Positions 45,782 to 56,672 of a stretch of 64,000 nucleotides of DNA are shown here, piece by piece. Each line of letters starts with the position of its first letter. Within the stretch, counting starts at the first letter, position 1. The translations under genes were made by a program, and so were the position numbers. The DNA comes from Nitrosomonas sp. (GTDB lineage Bacteria; Pseudomonadota; Gammaproteobacteria; Burkholderiales; Nitrosomonadaceae), in contig JADJLM010000001.1 in NCBI GenBank assembly GCA_016710135.1, positions 558,001 to 622,000 on the forward strand. The letters run 5' to 3'. The notes under the pieces were generated by a model. That model was not told the origin of the DNA and did no database searches. It saw nothing but the letters and a program-made list of their open reading frames with translations.

Positions 45782-48280
45782 ATGGAAAACCGCATAACAC
45801 TGGCTCTGTCAAAACTCTTTGAGCGGCACCGGATCGTCTTCTGGTACGACACAAAGAAGGAGCTACGTAGTGACTTCGAAACATTGTCACTTCCCCGGTG
45901 TAGAAAGCTGGAGCTCACCAACAACGAATACCGCGTGAAGTATCGTCTATTGCGTGAGGAGCCAGAAAAAAAGTTCCTGCTTTACCGTGAAGGGCCGCAG
46001 CCAGCCGATCTCGATAACTGGCTGCTGGATGTGCAGCTTGCGCATGGTGAATTTCGCACCGATCAGGTGGCGCTTTGGCTTTCAGAGCTTGAACTCGGCT
46101 TGGAATTTTCCGACATTGTTCAATCCCACGCGGAGTTTTTTCAAGCGATCAGGCGCAAGGATGCGCTCAAGAAACTTCTCAGGTCGGACGATACACCTGG
46201 ACAAATTCGCCTGAAGATTCTGGCAGTTTCAGTGGGCTGTGAGCCGCGCATGGATGCCGTAGTAGAAGGTTTATTGCAGGAGCTTTCCGACGAAAAAGAG
46301 GAAAAAATCAAGCTGATTGCACGTTGCAACCTGGATGAGTTCCTGTGGGAACAGATGAGCCGCTGCTATGGCTATAAATCTGCAGAGCCTGGCATGCGCG
46401 ATTTTGTAATTGAGCTATTCAAATCATGCTACGCGATGGGAACTGACGGGCAAGCAAATCTCAATGGTGACGCGCTCGTTTTCCTAAAGCGCTGGAAAGA
46501 TAGCCGCTTATTTGAAAGCTGCTTTGAAGCCCTATCTGCAGAGTGCGCCGACGTTTTGGGCATCGAGCAGGATTTGGCTAAACGTGATTTTCGCGAGCTG
46601 ATCGAAGTGGATTACTTCCGTCTGATCGACCAGAAAATTATAAGCGATTTGGTGCGAGCTGTTTCTGCACGCACTATTTCCAGCAGTGACGTTGCACTAT
46701 GGGTTCGCCAGCGAAGGCAAGGCCATTGGTACAAAGAATACCGCCACCTGTACAACGCGATTGATTATGCGGCCCAGTTTATCTTTGCCTTGAGCGAAGC
46801 GAATCTCGAAATGGAGAGTCTGGCAGATGGTGTTCAGCGCTACAGTCACTACTGGTATCGAATAGATCAGCTCTATCGCAAATTTATATACCACGTGCGC
46901 GTTTCGGCTCAGGCATCTTTAATGGGCGGGCTTAGTGAACAGATAGAAAATCTATATTCAAACAACTATCTGATGAAACTGGGCAACCGCTTTCAGAGCT
47001 TTGTGGATTCTGCCTCCCGGTGGGAAGCCGCACCTGTGCGCAAGCAAAGAGAGTTCTTTGAATATTCGGTGCGTCCATTCCTTCGCAAGGATAACAAGGT
47101 TTGCGTAATCATATCGGATGCCATGCGCTACGAGATTGGTGACGAATTGTTGAGCTTAATTCGAAAAGAAGATCGCTATAGCGCAGAACTCGAACCGGCG
47201 CTGTCCATGTTACCCAGTTACACACAGCTTGGCATGGCAGCGCTACTGCCCAATAAAAACCTGGAAATTGCAGATAACGAAACCGGCACGGTTCTTGTCG
47301 ATGGACAAAGCTCGCAAGGCACAACTAATCGAACAAAAATTTTGCAATCCGCGCTTAGCGGAAAAGGCCAGGCAATAACCGCTGAAGATTTCATGGCCAT
47401 GAATCGTGAAGACTCACGCGACCTCCTGAAGGCGAATGAGGTGGTGTATATCTACCACAATCGTATTGATCACACCGGCGACAAGATGCATTCGGAAGGG
47501 CAGGCCTTTGAGGCTGCGGAACAAACACTTGAAGATCTTATTAAGCTAATAAAAAAGCTGACAGCCGCCAACGCAAATAATATTCTTGTCACAGCAGATC
47601 ATGGATTTATTTATCAGCATCGTGCACTGGAAGAGAGCGATTTTTCCAGCGTAGATGCAGAAGGCGAAACTATTCTCTACAAAGATCGCCGATTTGTATT
47701 AGGCAAAGGAATAAAAGTCTCACAGAGCCTGCATAAGTTTACGCCCGCTCAGCTTGGCCTCGCTGGTGAGGTTGAGGTTCAAATACCAAAATCGATCAAT
47801 CGCCTACGCCTGAAGGGTTCTGGCAGCCGCTTCGTGCATGGTGGGGCTTCTCTACAGGAAGTAGTAATACCAATACTCAAGATCAACAAGAAGCGCCAAA
47901 GCGATGTGTCCGCCATTGAGGTTGATATTTTGCGCGGGGCAAGCTCCGTTATTACCTCAGGGCAATTAGCTGTAACCCTTTATCAGACCGGCCCTGTATC
48001 AGACAAAATCCAGCCGCGAATGTTGCGCGCTGGAATTTATACGGAGACCGGAGAGCTGATCTCGGATAGCCATGATTTGACCTTCGATTTGACATCAGAC
48101 AACCCTCGGAAGCGTGAGCTGCAGGTTCGCTTTGTCCTGACACGCAAGGCCGATGAGGCCAACGGGCAGGAAGTTGTTCTCCGCTTAGAAGAAAAACACG
48201 CCGGAACTTCGCATTACAAGGAATACAAGTCGCTTCGGTATTTAATGCGGCGATCTTTTACCAGCGACTTCGATTTCTAA
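45782..48280 (+). CDS. pglZ: BREX-1 phosphatase-like protein PglZ
   Basis: An 832-residue PglZ protein (type A). The alkaline-phosphatase-superfamily core shows VCVIISDAMRYEIGDELLSL (Asp446), LPSYTQLGMAALLPN and VTADHGFIYQH (Asp606), metal-site motifs of the fold. The N-terminal half is helical and varied (ITLALSKLFERHRIVFWYDT). The C-terminal part has a beta domain after IPKSINRLRLKG. It is a core component needed for defence. The frame is intact. Confidence 0.93.
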   Translation: MENRITLALSKLFERHRIVFWYDTKKELRSDFETLSLPRCRKLELTNNEYRVKYRLLREEPEKKFLLYREGPQPADLDNWLLDVQLAHGEFRTDQVALWLSELELGLEFSDIVQSHAEFFQAIRRKDALKKLLRSDDTPGQIRLKILAVSVGCEPRMDAVVEGLLQELSDEKEEKIKLIARCNLDEFLWEQMSRCYGYKSAEPGMRDFVIELFKSCYAMGTDGQANLNGDALVFLKRWKDSRLFESCFEALSAECADVLGIEQDLAKRDFRELIEVDYFRLIDQKIISDLVRAVSARTISSSDVALWVRQRRQGHWYKEYRHLYNAIDYAAQFIFALSEANLEMESLADGVQRYSHYWYRIDQLYRKFIYHVRVSAQASLMGGLSEQIENLYSNNYLMKLGNRFQSFVDSASRWEAAPVRKQREFFEYSVRPFLRKDNKVCVIISDAMRYEIGDELLSLIRKEDRYSAELEPALSMLPSYTQLGMAALLPNKNLEIADNETGTVLVDGQSSQGTTNRTKILQSALSGKGQAITAEDFMAMNREDSRDLLKANEVVYIYHNRIDHTGDKMHSEGQAFEAAEQTLEDLIKLIKKLTAANANNILVTADHGFIYQHRALEESDFSSVDAEGETILYKDRRFVLGKGIKVSQSLHKFTPAQLGLAGEVEVQIPKSINRLRLKGSGSRFVHGGASLQEVVIPILKINKKRQSDVSAIEVDILRGASSVITSGQLAVTLYQTGPVSDKIQPRMLRAGIYTETGELISDSHDLTFDLTSDNPRKRELQVRFVLTRKADEANGQEVVLRLEEKHAGTSHYKEYKSLRYLMRRSFTSDFDF

Positions 48281-48294
48281 AGGATGGATGAACA

Positions 48295-50367
48295 ATGAAC
48301 GAACTTGATCACAAGATAAACACGCACTTCCCAGGACTGGTGGTTCGTAAAGACCTTGTCAAAACCGTCAAGGGGAATGCAATCGTCCCCTCCTACGTTT
48401 TGGAATACCTGTTAGGCCAATATTGCGCCACCAACGATGAGCCGACTATCCAAACCGGGATCGAAACCGTCAAGGATATTCTCGCAAAACACTATGTACA
48501 CCGTAATGAAGCTGGATTGATACGCTCCAATATCAAGGAAAAAGGCCGCTACAAGGTTATCGATAAAGTCAGCGTTGACTTAAATGAAAAGAAAGATGCT
48601 TATGAAGCACAGTTTTCAAATCTCGGCATCAAAGAAGTCATTGTCGATTCAGGCACTGTTAAAAAGCACCCTAAGCTATTGGTGAGTGGCGTGTGGTGTA
48701 TTGCTGACATCGAGTATCAGTTCACTGAAGACAAGAATGCCAGCCCATGGATTTTATCGACCCTTAAGCCCATTCAGCTATCTCACTTCGATTTTGATGG
48801 CTATGTTGAGGCCCGCAAACAATTCACTACGGACGAGTGGATCGATCTGCTTGTGCAAAGTATTGGCTTTAACCCCGAGATGTTCGGCAAGCGCAGTAAG
48901 CTAACCCAGCTTATTCGTCTGATTCCGTTCTGTGAGCGCAATTACAACCTGATTGAACTTGGCCCCAAGGGAACAGGTAAATCTCATATCTATTCGGAGT
49001 TCTCGCCACACGGAATTCTGATTTCTGGGGGCGAGGTCACAGTTCCCAAACTGTTCGTAAACAACTCGTCAGGGAAAATTGGTCTGGTTGGCTATTGGGA
49101 TTGCGTCGCTTTCGACGAATTTGCTGGAAAGCAAAAGCGGGTTGACAAAGCCCTTGTTGACATCATGAAGAACTACATGGCCAACAAATCCTTTTCGCGA
49201 GGTGTTGAGACGCTGGGAGCCGAAGCCTCCATGGCCTTTGTTGGAAATACCCAGCACACAGTACCGTACATGCTCAAGCACTCTGATTTATTCTGTGAAT
49301 TGCCTGACAAATTCTATGATTCTGCCTTCCTTGATCGTATTCACTTTTACATTCCGGGCTGGGAAGTCGACATCATCCGAGGGGAAATGTTCTCCAGCGG
49401 CTATGGCTTTGTGGTCGATTACTTAGCTGAAATCCTTCGTTCACTGCGAAATCATGACTATTCTGACCGCTACAAGGAGCACTTCACGCTGTCCTCTGAT
49501 ATTTCCACGCGTGACCGAGACGGAATAAATAAAACATTCTCTGGCTTGATGAAAATTCTATTTCCACATGGTGGAGCAACTAAAGAAGAAGCCGAAGAGC
49601 TTCTTCGTTTTGCCATTGAAGGCCGCAAGCGCGTTAAAGATCAATTGATGCGCATAGACTCCACTTACGGAAACGTTCGCTTCTCCTATCTCGACTCAGC
49701 AGGTCAGACAAAACTTGTCACCACGCTCGAAGAGGAGGAATACCCCAATTACTACCGCAAGACTATTGCAGAAGACGGAGACGAATTAACGGAGGCAACG
49801 GCTCCGGCTCAGCCTCATCAGGCCTCCGCACCATCGCCGCTCCCCGTCGATCCTGAACTCAAAGAAAAGCATCTTACGTTTCAGGAAAATCAGAAAGGCA
49901 TATCCTTTGACACGCTATTTGGGCTTTATATCAAGGGAGCTACCAAAATTACCGTCACTGACCCTTACATCCGACTTTTCTATCAGATTCGCAATTTTAT
50001 GGAATTCCTGGAAACAGTGGTGAAGCACAAGATTCCAGGTGAAGAAGTTGCCGTCCATCTGATCACCACAGAAGACGAATTCAAAGGAGAGCAGCAGAAA
50101 GAAAACTTCGTAAAAATGCAGGATTCGGCTGCTGCGGTGGGTGTCAACTTCACCTGGGAGTTCGACGGCACCAACGCTATCCATGCTCGACACATCGTGA
50201 CCGACCATGACTGGAAAATATCCCTGGATCGCGGCCTTGATATTTTCCAGCACTACGAGATGAATGATGCCTTTACCTTCGCTAATCGGTTGCAGCAATA
50301 CCGTCCATGCAAGGCGTTCGAGGTGACGTTTATTAAACATAAGCCGATTGGAACTGCGGAGAACTAA
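48295..50367 (+). CDS. brxL: BREX protein BrxL (Lon-like AAA protein)
   Basis: A 690-residue BrxL. It begins NELDHKINTHFPGLVVRKDL; the AAA core has Walker A GPKGTGKS at residues 223-230 and Walker B YWDCVAFDEFAGK near 270. The MIT-like C-terminal part includes LFGLYIKGATKITVTDPYIR, a BrxL signature. BrxL forms hexamers on DNA and carries a Lon-type fold; it closes the core operon here. The frame is intact. The next ATPase gene follows after one base. Confidence 0.92.
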   Translation: MNELDHKINTHFPGLVVRKDLVKTVKGNAIVPSYVLEYLLGQYCATNDEPTIQTGIETVKDILAKHYVHRNEAGLIRSNIKEKGRYKVIDKVSVDLNEKKDAYEAQFSNLGIKEVIVDSGTVKKHPKLLVSGVWCIADIEYQFTEDKNASPWILSTLKPIQLSHFDFDGYVEARKQFTTDEWIDLLVQSIGFNPEMFGKRSKLTQLIRLIPFCERNYNLIELGPKGTGKSHIYSEFSPHGILISGGEVTVPKLFVNNSSGKIGLVGYWDCVAFDEFAGKQKRVDKALVDIMKNYMANKSFSRGVETLGAEASMAFVGNTQHTVPYMLKHSDLFCELPDKFYDSAFLDRIHFYIPGWEVDIIRGEMFSSGYGFVVDYLAEILRSLRNHDYSDRYKEHFTLSSDISTRDRDGINKTFSGLMKILFPHGGATKEEAEELLRFAIEGRKRVKDQLMRIDSTYGNVRFSYLDSAGQTKLVTTLEEEEYPNYYRKTIAEDGDELTEATAPAQPHQASAPSPLPVDPELKEKHLTFQENQKGISFDTLFGLYIKGATKITVTDPYIRLFYQIRNFMEFLETVVKHKIPGEEVAVHLITTEDEFKGEQQKENFVKMQDSAAAVGVNFTWEFDGTNAIHARHIVTDHDWKISLDRGLDIFQHYEMNDAFTFANRLQQYRPCKAFEVTFIKHKPIGTAEN

Positions 50368-50368
50368 C

Positions 50369-52164
50369 ATGAGCGAGGTCACGGTATCTCTGACCAAATG
50401 GATTTCAGAGCGCCCAAAATGGCTACAAATCACCGCAATGCGGATACTTCAACAATCAGAGCTTACTAACAAAGACATCTCCGAGCTCTCAACCCTGTGT
50501 CAGCAGGAAGCTGACGGCAAGTTATCCAAAACGACTTGTTCTTTTCCTGCTTCTGCATTCTCCCAGGATGCTGCAGGCTCCTTGCGCTTGTGTTCAATCA
50601 GTGATGTCGAAGGAGTAAACGCCCTTTCTCCGAAAAACCACTTGAGTTTGGTAAGGGCAATATCACGATTGTTTATGGCAACAATGGATCAGGCAAATCC
50701 GGTTACGTCAGACTCCTCAAACATGTATGTGGCTCCCGCGAGTCGGGTACCCTTTACCGCAATGTTTATAAGCCGGTTCCTATTGTACAGAAGGCCTGTA
50801 TTTCGTTTGAGCAGGACGGCATTCTAAAAAATCATACGTGGTCAGGACAAGGTATCTGCGATGACCTCAAAAGCGTTGATATTTTCGACACCTCGTTTGG
50901 CAAGGTTTTTGTCAGCAGCGAAGACGAGGTGAGCTACGAGCCACCGGTATTATCGTTTTTCAGTTCACTCATACTCGCAAGTGAAAAGGTAGCATCGATA
51001 CTGGATGCTGAGGCTAATCGGCACCAATCCAAGAAACCGAATATGCCGGCTGACAAGAAAGTAACTCCAGAAGGCATCTGGTACGAATCCATCAGTGCCA
51101 AGACTACCTCCCAGGACATCGACAAGCATTGCGCATTTAGCAGCACTGACGAAACTGAGATGCAAACACTACAGCAGCGCCTTGTAGAACAGGCACCGGT
51201 GGAAAAAGCGAAGCAGCTGAGAACGCAGAAACAGCATGTCGACACTCTGATCCAGGATGCAAAAAGTATCTGGATCAATTATCAGACGAAAATTGTCGAC
51301 GGATCATTGCTGCCAAGAAAAAGTCGATCCTCAAGAAGAAAGCGGCAGATGCCGCAGCTGACAAGATATTCTCCGGCAGCGAGTTCGAAGGCATCGGGTC
51401 TGAGGTCTGGAAAGAGCTTTGGGAAGCAGCTCGGAACTACTCCGTATCGGCTGCCTACAAAGAGATCGACTATCCGAATGTTTCTGATGGTTCCCGTTGT
51501 GTTCTGTGCCATCAGACCTTAAACCAGGAGGCCAAGGATCGATTGATTTCCTTTGAAAGTTTCGTGAAGGGCGAAATGCAGAAAGCGGCAACAGATGTGG
51601 CCAAGGAATATGAGACCGTCAGCCAGACTATTGAGGCGTTACCGACATTGGAGACGCTGAGGACACGGATTGATGCGGCAGGCATTTCACAGGATAAAAT
51701 CGCCAGCCAGGTGACGGAATTCTTTATTCAATTGCAGGCCAGGAAAGATCAGCTTCCTGGGATCGATTCTGAAGAAGCCATTCCGGCTCCTCTGCTCTCA
51801 CCGAAATGGATCGAAGAAGCCAACGCCCAGTCGAAGAGCCTCGGTGAACTCGCGGCAAAATATGACGAAGACGCCAAAAGCGACAATCGAGATGAGATCA
51901 GGAAAAAGCTAAACAGCCTGCAGGCCAGAAAGTGGTTGTCTGAACACCGCGCCGCGATTGATGAAGAAATTAATCGATTGAAGCTGCTGAACCAGATCGA
52001 GAAAGCCAAGAAATCGACGAATACCAAAGCCCTGTCCCAGAAAAAAGGGGAGCTGGCAGAGGCATTGATCACGGATGCCTTCGTGAAAAGGTTCGAGACG
52101 GAGCTTAGAGCCCTCGGCGCCTCTCAGGTAAAAGTTGAGCTCGTGAAATCAAAAGTCTCCAAGG
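50369..52164 (+). pseudogene. AAA ATPase with zinc-hook-like motif, frame interrupted and truncated by IS21
   Basis: ATG 50369 opens MSEVTVSLTKWISERPKWLQ, with LQQSELTNKDISELSTLCQQ following. The frame breaks at an A run (50633-50637). The ATPase core then reads NITIVYGNNGSGKSGYVRLL (Walker A), VDIFDTSFGKVFVSSEDE and a long coiled coil. Another break lies near 51300. RCVLCHQTL follows, a CxxC like Rad50/RloC zinc hooks. The second half of the coil and the Walker B lobe are missing because IS21 begins at 52165. Such ATPases serve as stand-alone or BREX-linked defence effectors. It appears co-transcribed with brxL. Confidence 0.7.
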
Positions 52165-52285
52165 TGTTGACACCGATCGAAAATTGACCAGAAAAGTGCA
52201 GTTGTACCGATTGAAAATTGACCAGGTAATTCACGTATTCTGCCTAAATTTTAGGCAGGAGAAATTAAGGGGTGATTACCATGGT
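52165..52285 (+). repeat. 121-base perfect inverted repeat, left arm
   Basis: Identical in complement to 54732-54852. It contains two ATTGACCAG transposase-site motifs, the AGGCAG hairpin of the leader (CTGCCTAAATTTTAGGCAG) and the istA ribosome site. Confidence 0.85.
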
Positions 52286-53780
52286 TATGTATGCAAAGAT
52301 ACGGCGGATGTATTACCGTGAACATCTGTCAATTAATGAGATTCAGCGCCGAACGAGTCTGTCACGGAACACGATAAAGAAGTGGTTGAAAGCGCCAAAC
52401 GACAGCGCAGTGAAATATCAAAGAGCGAAGAAGCCTGGCAAGCTGACATCATTTGAATCCAGGTTGCTGTTGGCGTTAGAAGCGGATGCACATCGTTCGA
52501 AGAAGGATCGGCGCACAGCATTGATGTTGTTCAAAGAGATATTGAACGAAGGTTATACAGGCGATTATAGCATTGTTTGCGATTTTATCCGTAGGTGGCG
52601 TAATCAAGGCAGTCAGAGTAAATCGGTGTATGTGCCGCTGCGGTTTACGTTGGGTGAAACCTTTCAGTTTGACTGGAGCGAAGAGTGGCTGGTGATTGGC
52701 GGCATTCACCGCAAGGTGTTGGCAGCACACACCAAGCTATGTGCCAGCCGTGCTTTCATGCTATCGGGCTATCCGTCACAAAGTCACGAGATGTTGTTTG
52801 AAGCCCACACCCGTGCATTCACAGCTTTTGGCGGTGTACCGAAACGCGGCATTTACGACAACATGAAAACAGCTGTGGACAAGGTGTCCAGAGGCAACGG
52901 GCGTGTGGTAAATGCGCGTTTCTTTGCGATGACGGCGCATTACCTGTTTGATCCGGATTTCTGTAATGTTGCTTCCGGCTGGGAGAAAGGCGTTGTTGAG
53001 AAGAATGTTCAGGATATGCGCCGTCACCTTTGGAATGAAGCCAAGCAGCAGCCATTCAGTTCATTCGATGATCTGAATCAATGGTTTGAGACGCGCTGCC
53101 GCGCGTTGTGGTCAGAAATTCAGCATCCGGATTATGCAGGTATTACTCTTTCCGATGCGCTGGAGCAGGAACAATTGTACTTGATGCCGATGCCAGCGCC
53201 GTTCGATGGCTATATTGAAGTATTGGCGCGCGTATCCAGTACGTGTCTGGTCACATTGCAGCGCAACCGTTATTCCGTGCCTTGTCGTCTAGCCAACCAG
53301 ATGGTAGCCGTTCATCAGTATGCCGATCGTATCGAAATCGTTCATGACAATGTTATATCAGCATGTCATATCCGTCTGCTGGATAGCGACCAAGTCAGCT
53401 ATGACTGGCAACATTATATTCCGGTCATCGAGAAAAAACCGGGTGCCTTGCGCAACGGCGCCCCATTTGCTGATTTACCGGCACCTTTGCTGCAGTTACA
53501 AACAGCACTTCGGCGCAGAGAGCGCCAGCAAGCCGATCGAATCATGGCCAAGGTACTCAGTCTGGTACCGGCGCATGGACTGGAAGCGGTGCTAGTCGCC
53601 GTTGATCTGGTGCTTGAATCCGGCATTCCCAGTGCCGAGCATGTCGCCAATGTATTGGCGCGGCTGAAACACACCGACGTACCAGCGTTAGTGGAAACAA
53701 CGCTGAAACTCAATGAAGAACCGCAGGCCGACACCGCACGCTATGACCGCTTGAACAAGCAGGAGGTGCCGCATGTCTGA
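52281..53780 (+). CDS. istA: IS21 transposase IstA
   Basis: A DDE transposase of about 499 residues. It starts with a helix-turn-helix (LSINEIQRRTSLSRNTIKKW). The catalytic core shows QFDWSEEWLVI (first Asp), GIYDNMKTAVDK (second Asp) and EKGVVEKNVQ (Glu). The C-terminal beta part reads NRYSVPCRLANQMVAVH. ATG 52281 is favoured, with AAGGGGTGATTACC upstream; GTG 52272 and ATG 52287 are alternatives. It overlaps istB by eight bases. The frame is intact, so the element may be active. Confidence 0.93.
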   Translation: MVMYAKIRRMYYREHLSINEIQRRTSLSRNTIKKWLKAPNDSAVKYQRAKKPGKLTSFESRLLLALEADAHRSKKDRRTALMLFKEILNEGYTGDYSIVCDFIRRWRNQGSQSKSVYVPLRFTLGETFQFDWSEEWLVIGGIHRKVLAAHTKLCASRAFMLSGYPSQSHEMLFEAHTRAFTAFGGVPKRGIYDNMKTAVDKVSRGNGRVVNARFFAMTAHYLFDPDFCNVASGWEKGVVEKNVQDMRRHLWNEAKQQPFSSFDDLNQWFETRCRALWSEIQHPDYAGITLSDALEQEQLYLMPMPAPFDGYIEVLARVSSTCLVTLQRNRYSVPCRLANQMVAVHQYADRIEIVHDNVISACHIRLLDSDQVSYDWQHYIPVIEKKPGALRNGAPFADLPAPLLQLQTALRRRERQQADRIMAKVLSLVPAHGLEAVLVAVDLVLESGIPSAEHVANVLARLKHTDVPALVETTLKLNEEPQADTARYDRLNKQEVPHV

Positions 53781-54582
53781 TATTATCACGCAGCTCAAGA
53801 CACTGAAGCTATATGGTATGGCTAGTTCCTATGCTGAACTGAGGCAGCAAAATACATCTGATGTCGCTGACGATTTTAATTTTGCAAATACACTGCTAAA
53901 CCAGTTACTCCAGGCCGAAGCAACCGAGCGCAACATTCGCTCCATCCGCTATCAAACCCAAGCCGCCAGATTCCCGGTGCAGCGTCATTTACAAGGCTTC
54001 GACTTCAGTCAGTCCAAAGCCGATCAACAACTGATTCAGCAACTGGCCACGATGGAATTTACAGCCGCTGCGCAGAATCTGGTGCTGGTCGGCGGCACCG
54101 GTACAGGCAAAACACACTTGGCCATTGCCATCGGCACTTCAGGCATTCAGCATCACAATAAAAAAGTACGTTTCTTCAGCGCCATTGATCTGGCTAATAG
54201 CTTGGAGCAGGAAAAATCTACCGGCAAACAAGGCAGGCTTGCTCTACGACTATTACAGATTGATCTGGTTATCCTTGATGAACTGGGTTATTTGCCATTC
54301 TCACAAGTCGGAGGAGCTTTATTGTTTCACTTGCTCTCCAGACTGTATGAACGCACCAGCGTAATCATTACCACCAACCTCGCATTCGCAGAATGGAGTA
54401 ACGTTTTTATCGATGCCAAAATGACCACCGCGCTTCTGGATCGACTCACGCACCATTGCCACATTATTGAAACTGGCAATGAGTCTTTCCGATACAAACA
54501 AAGCGCTGCCAGTGCGAAGATCAGAATACAGCAGCGAGAAAAAGAAAAATACTCGCCAGAAGAAAATCTGGTCAATTTGTAG
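53773..54582 (+). CDS. istB: IS21 helper ATPase IstB
   Basis: A 269-residue DnaC-like AAA+ protein that assembles on target DNA and activates IstA. Walker A is VGGTGTGKTHLAIAIG, Walker B is LVILDELGYLPFS, and the sensor stretch is SVIITTNLAFAEW; the end DRLTHHCHIIETGNESFRYK is typical. The start overlaps istA by eight bases. The frame is intact. Confidence 0.93.
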   Translation: MSDIITQLKTLKLYGMASSYAELRQQNTSDVADDFNFANTLLNQLLQAEATERNIRSIRYQTQAARFPVQRHLQGFDFSQSKADQQLIQQLATMEFTAAAQNLVLVGGTGTGKTHLAIAIGTSGIQHHNKKVRFFSAIDLANSLEQEKSTGKQGRLALRLLQIDLVILDELGYLPFSQVGGALLFHLLSRLYERTSVIITTNLAFAEWSNVFIDAKMTTALLDRLTHHCHIIETGNESFRYKQSAASAKIRIQQREKEKYSPEENLVNL

Positions 54583-54731
54583 TGAACTACAACCAATCTA
54601 AAACATCAACAGGAGACAAAACACCAACTCAGTCTGGTCGACTTATCCACAGATGCGTAGTATCCTGCGCTCTGTTTTCCCCTGGTCAATTTTCAACCGT
54701 AATGGGGGGTCAATTTTAAACCGGTATCAAC

Positions 54732-54852
54732 ACCATGGTAATCACCCCTTAATTTCTCCTGCCTAAAATTTAGGCAGAATACGTGAATTACCTGGTCAAT
54801 TTTCAATCGGTACAACTGCACTTTTCTGGTCAATTTTCGATCGGTGTCAACA
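54732..54852 (-). repeat. 121-base perfect inverted repeat, right arm (inverted IS21 left end)
   Basis: Begins exactly at the last base of the normal IS21 right end and ends at TCGGTGTCAACA. It is the left end of a second, inverted IS21 whose body is gone, as expected from an adjacent deletion by IS21. Confidence 0.8.
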
Positions 54853-55276
<424 letters not shown>

Positions 55277-55350
55277 CCAGAGAAGAGATCATATCAGTAG
55301 ATGATAATCTCAGTCAAATTAGAAAAGCGTTTTATTCTACTTATATGTAT

Positions 55351-56541
55351 TAGTTCAGATCTAATCGTACAAAGGGCTTGAAATCGAGAGCGTTACCGAG
55401 TTTGATATGGGTGTTGAAATTTAAAATCAAACATAAATGGAGGTAACGCTCATGTTGCATACTAACAACCCAATCATTAAACATAAAGCAGGATTGCTCA
55501 ATCTTGCTGAAGAACTTCAGAATATCTCAAAAGCCTGCAAGATAATGGGAGTTTCGAGAGATACATTTTATCGCTATCAGGAATTAGTTGAGACAAACGG
55601 TCTGGAAGCATTGATCAATCAGGATCGTCGTGTTGCTAACTTTAAGAATCGGGTGGATGAAGCCACTGAGCAGGCGGTGGTAGCCTATGCAGTAGAGTAT
55701 CCGGCACATGGCCAGCATCGAACCAGCAACGAATTACGCAAAAGCGGTATTTATGTATCAGGTAGTGGTGTGCGCTCGATCTGGTTACGCCACCAGCTAG
55801 CAAACTTCAAAGATCGCCTTGCTGCACTGGAAACCAAGATCGCCAGTGAAGGCATCATTTTGAATGATGCACAAATCGCAGCATTGGAGAAAAAGAAACA
55901 GGATGATATTGCCAGCGGTGAAATAGAAACGATGCATCCTGGTTATTTGGGCGCACAGGACACCTTCTATGTGGAAATCTAAAAGGTGTTGGTCGTATTT
56001 ATCAGCAAACTTTTATTGATACTTACTCCAAGGTAGTGCATTGCAAGCTCTATACGGCCAAAACATCAATTACTGCAGCCGATATCCTAAATGACAAGGT
56101 GCTGCCATTCTATGCGACACAGGGTTTACCCATGTTGCGAATATTAACGGACAGGGGTACGGAGTATTGCGGGCGGGTTGAATAGCATGATTACCAGCTA
56201 TACCTGGCAATCAATGATATCGACCATACCAAAACAAAAGCCATGTCACCTCAGACCAACGGTATCTGTGAGCGATTCCATAAAACCATCTTACAGGAAT
56301 TCTATCAAGTGACTTTCCGCAAGAAGCTGTATCACGATTTGGAGTCACTGCAAAAGGACCTAGACAGCTGGATCGATCATTATAATAATGAAAGAACTCA
56401 TCAGGGAAAAGTCTGCAATAGAAAAACTCCTATGGAGACTTTGCTCAGTGGGAAAACGATTTGGAACAGCAAAAATCTGAACCAAATCTAATCTGACAGA
56501 CATCCAATCAATTCGGTAACTGTACGATCTGATCTGAGCTA
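55351..56541 (+). mobile_element. IS481-like insertion sequence
   Basis: Ends match as an imperfect inverted repeat: TAGTTCAGATCTAATCGTAC at 55351 and the complement TAGCTCAGATCAGATCGTAC ending at 56541, 17 of 20 alike. The single transposase gene inside is broken. It lies between the tRNA-fMet gene and iscR. Confidence 0.7.
55452..56491 (+). pseudogene. IS481-type transposase, broken by a frameshift and a stop
   Basis: ATG 55452 has GGAGG eight bases upstream. The N-terminal helix-turn-helix reads NISKACKIMGVSRDTFYRYQ and the rve core GRIYQQTFIDTYSKVVHCKL, LRILTDRGTEYCGR and SPQTNGICERFHKTILQEFY. The frame breaks at 55974 where GGG is expected (TFYV|GNLKGVG). A TAG at about 56183 replaces a Gln codon (GRVE-stop-HDYQ), a base substitution rather than a length error. 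So this copy is a true pseudogene. Confidence 0.8.
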
Positions 56542-56590
56542 GTACAACTTATATTGGGTAGATTCGAGTAATTATCGCGATCTATTAGTT

Positions 56591-56624
56591 TATAGTTGAC
56601 TAACTCAGTAAGGTATTATATAGT
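56591..56624 (+). promoter_or_regulatory. iscR promoter with overlapping IscR-type box
   Basis: TTGACT (56596-56601), 17 bases, TATAGT (56619-56624) is a good sigma-70 promoter, 48 bases before the iscR start. The stretch from ATAGTTGACT (56592) through AAGGTATTAT resembles a type 1 IscR site covering the -35, so IscR with its cluster would repress its own operon. Confidence 0.6.
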
Positions 56625-56672
56625 TGACAAAAATAATCAAGTAATTTGCCAACGATGCTATAAGGACTTTCT

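Larger units (their letters stand above)
52165..54852 (+). mobile_element. IS21-family element with an inverted copy of its left end
   Basis: The canonical IS21 runs 52165-54732 with ends TGTTGACACCG and its counterpart CGGTATCAACA, and contains istA and istB. It is followed at once by an inverted copy of the first 121 bases (54732-54852). Thus the whole unit is flanked by a perfect 121-base inverted repeat. Target duplications are not seen. The left end cuts the zinc-hook ATPase; the right end cuts the recombinase. Confidence 0.85.
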
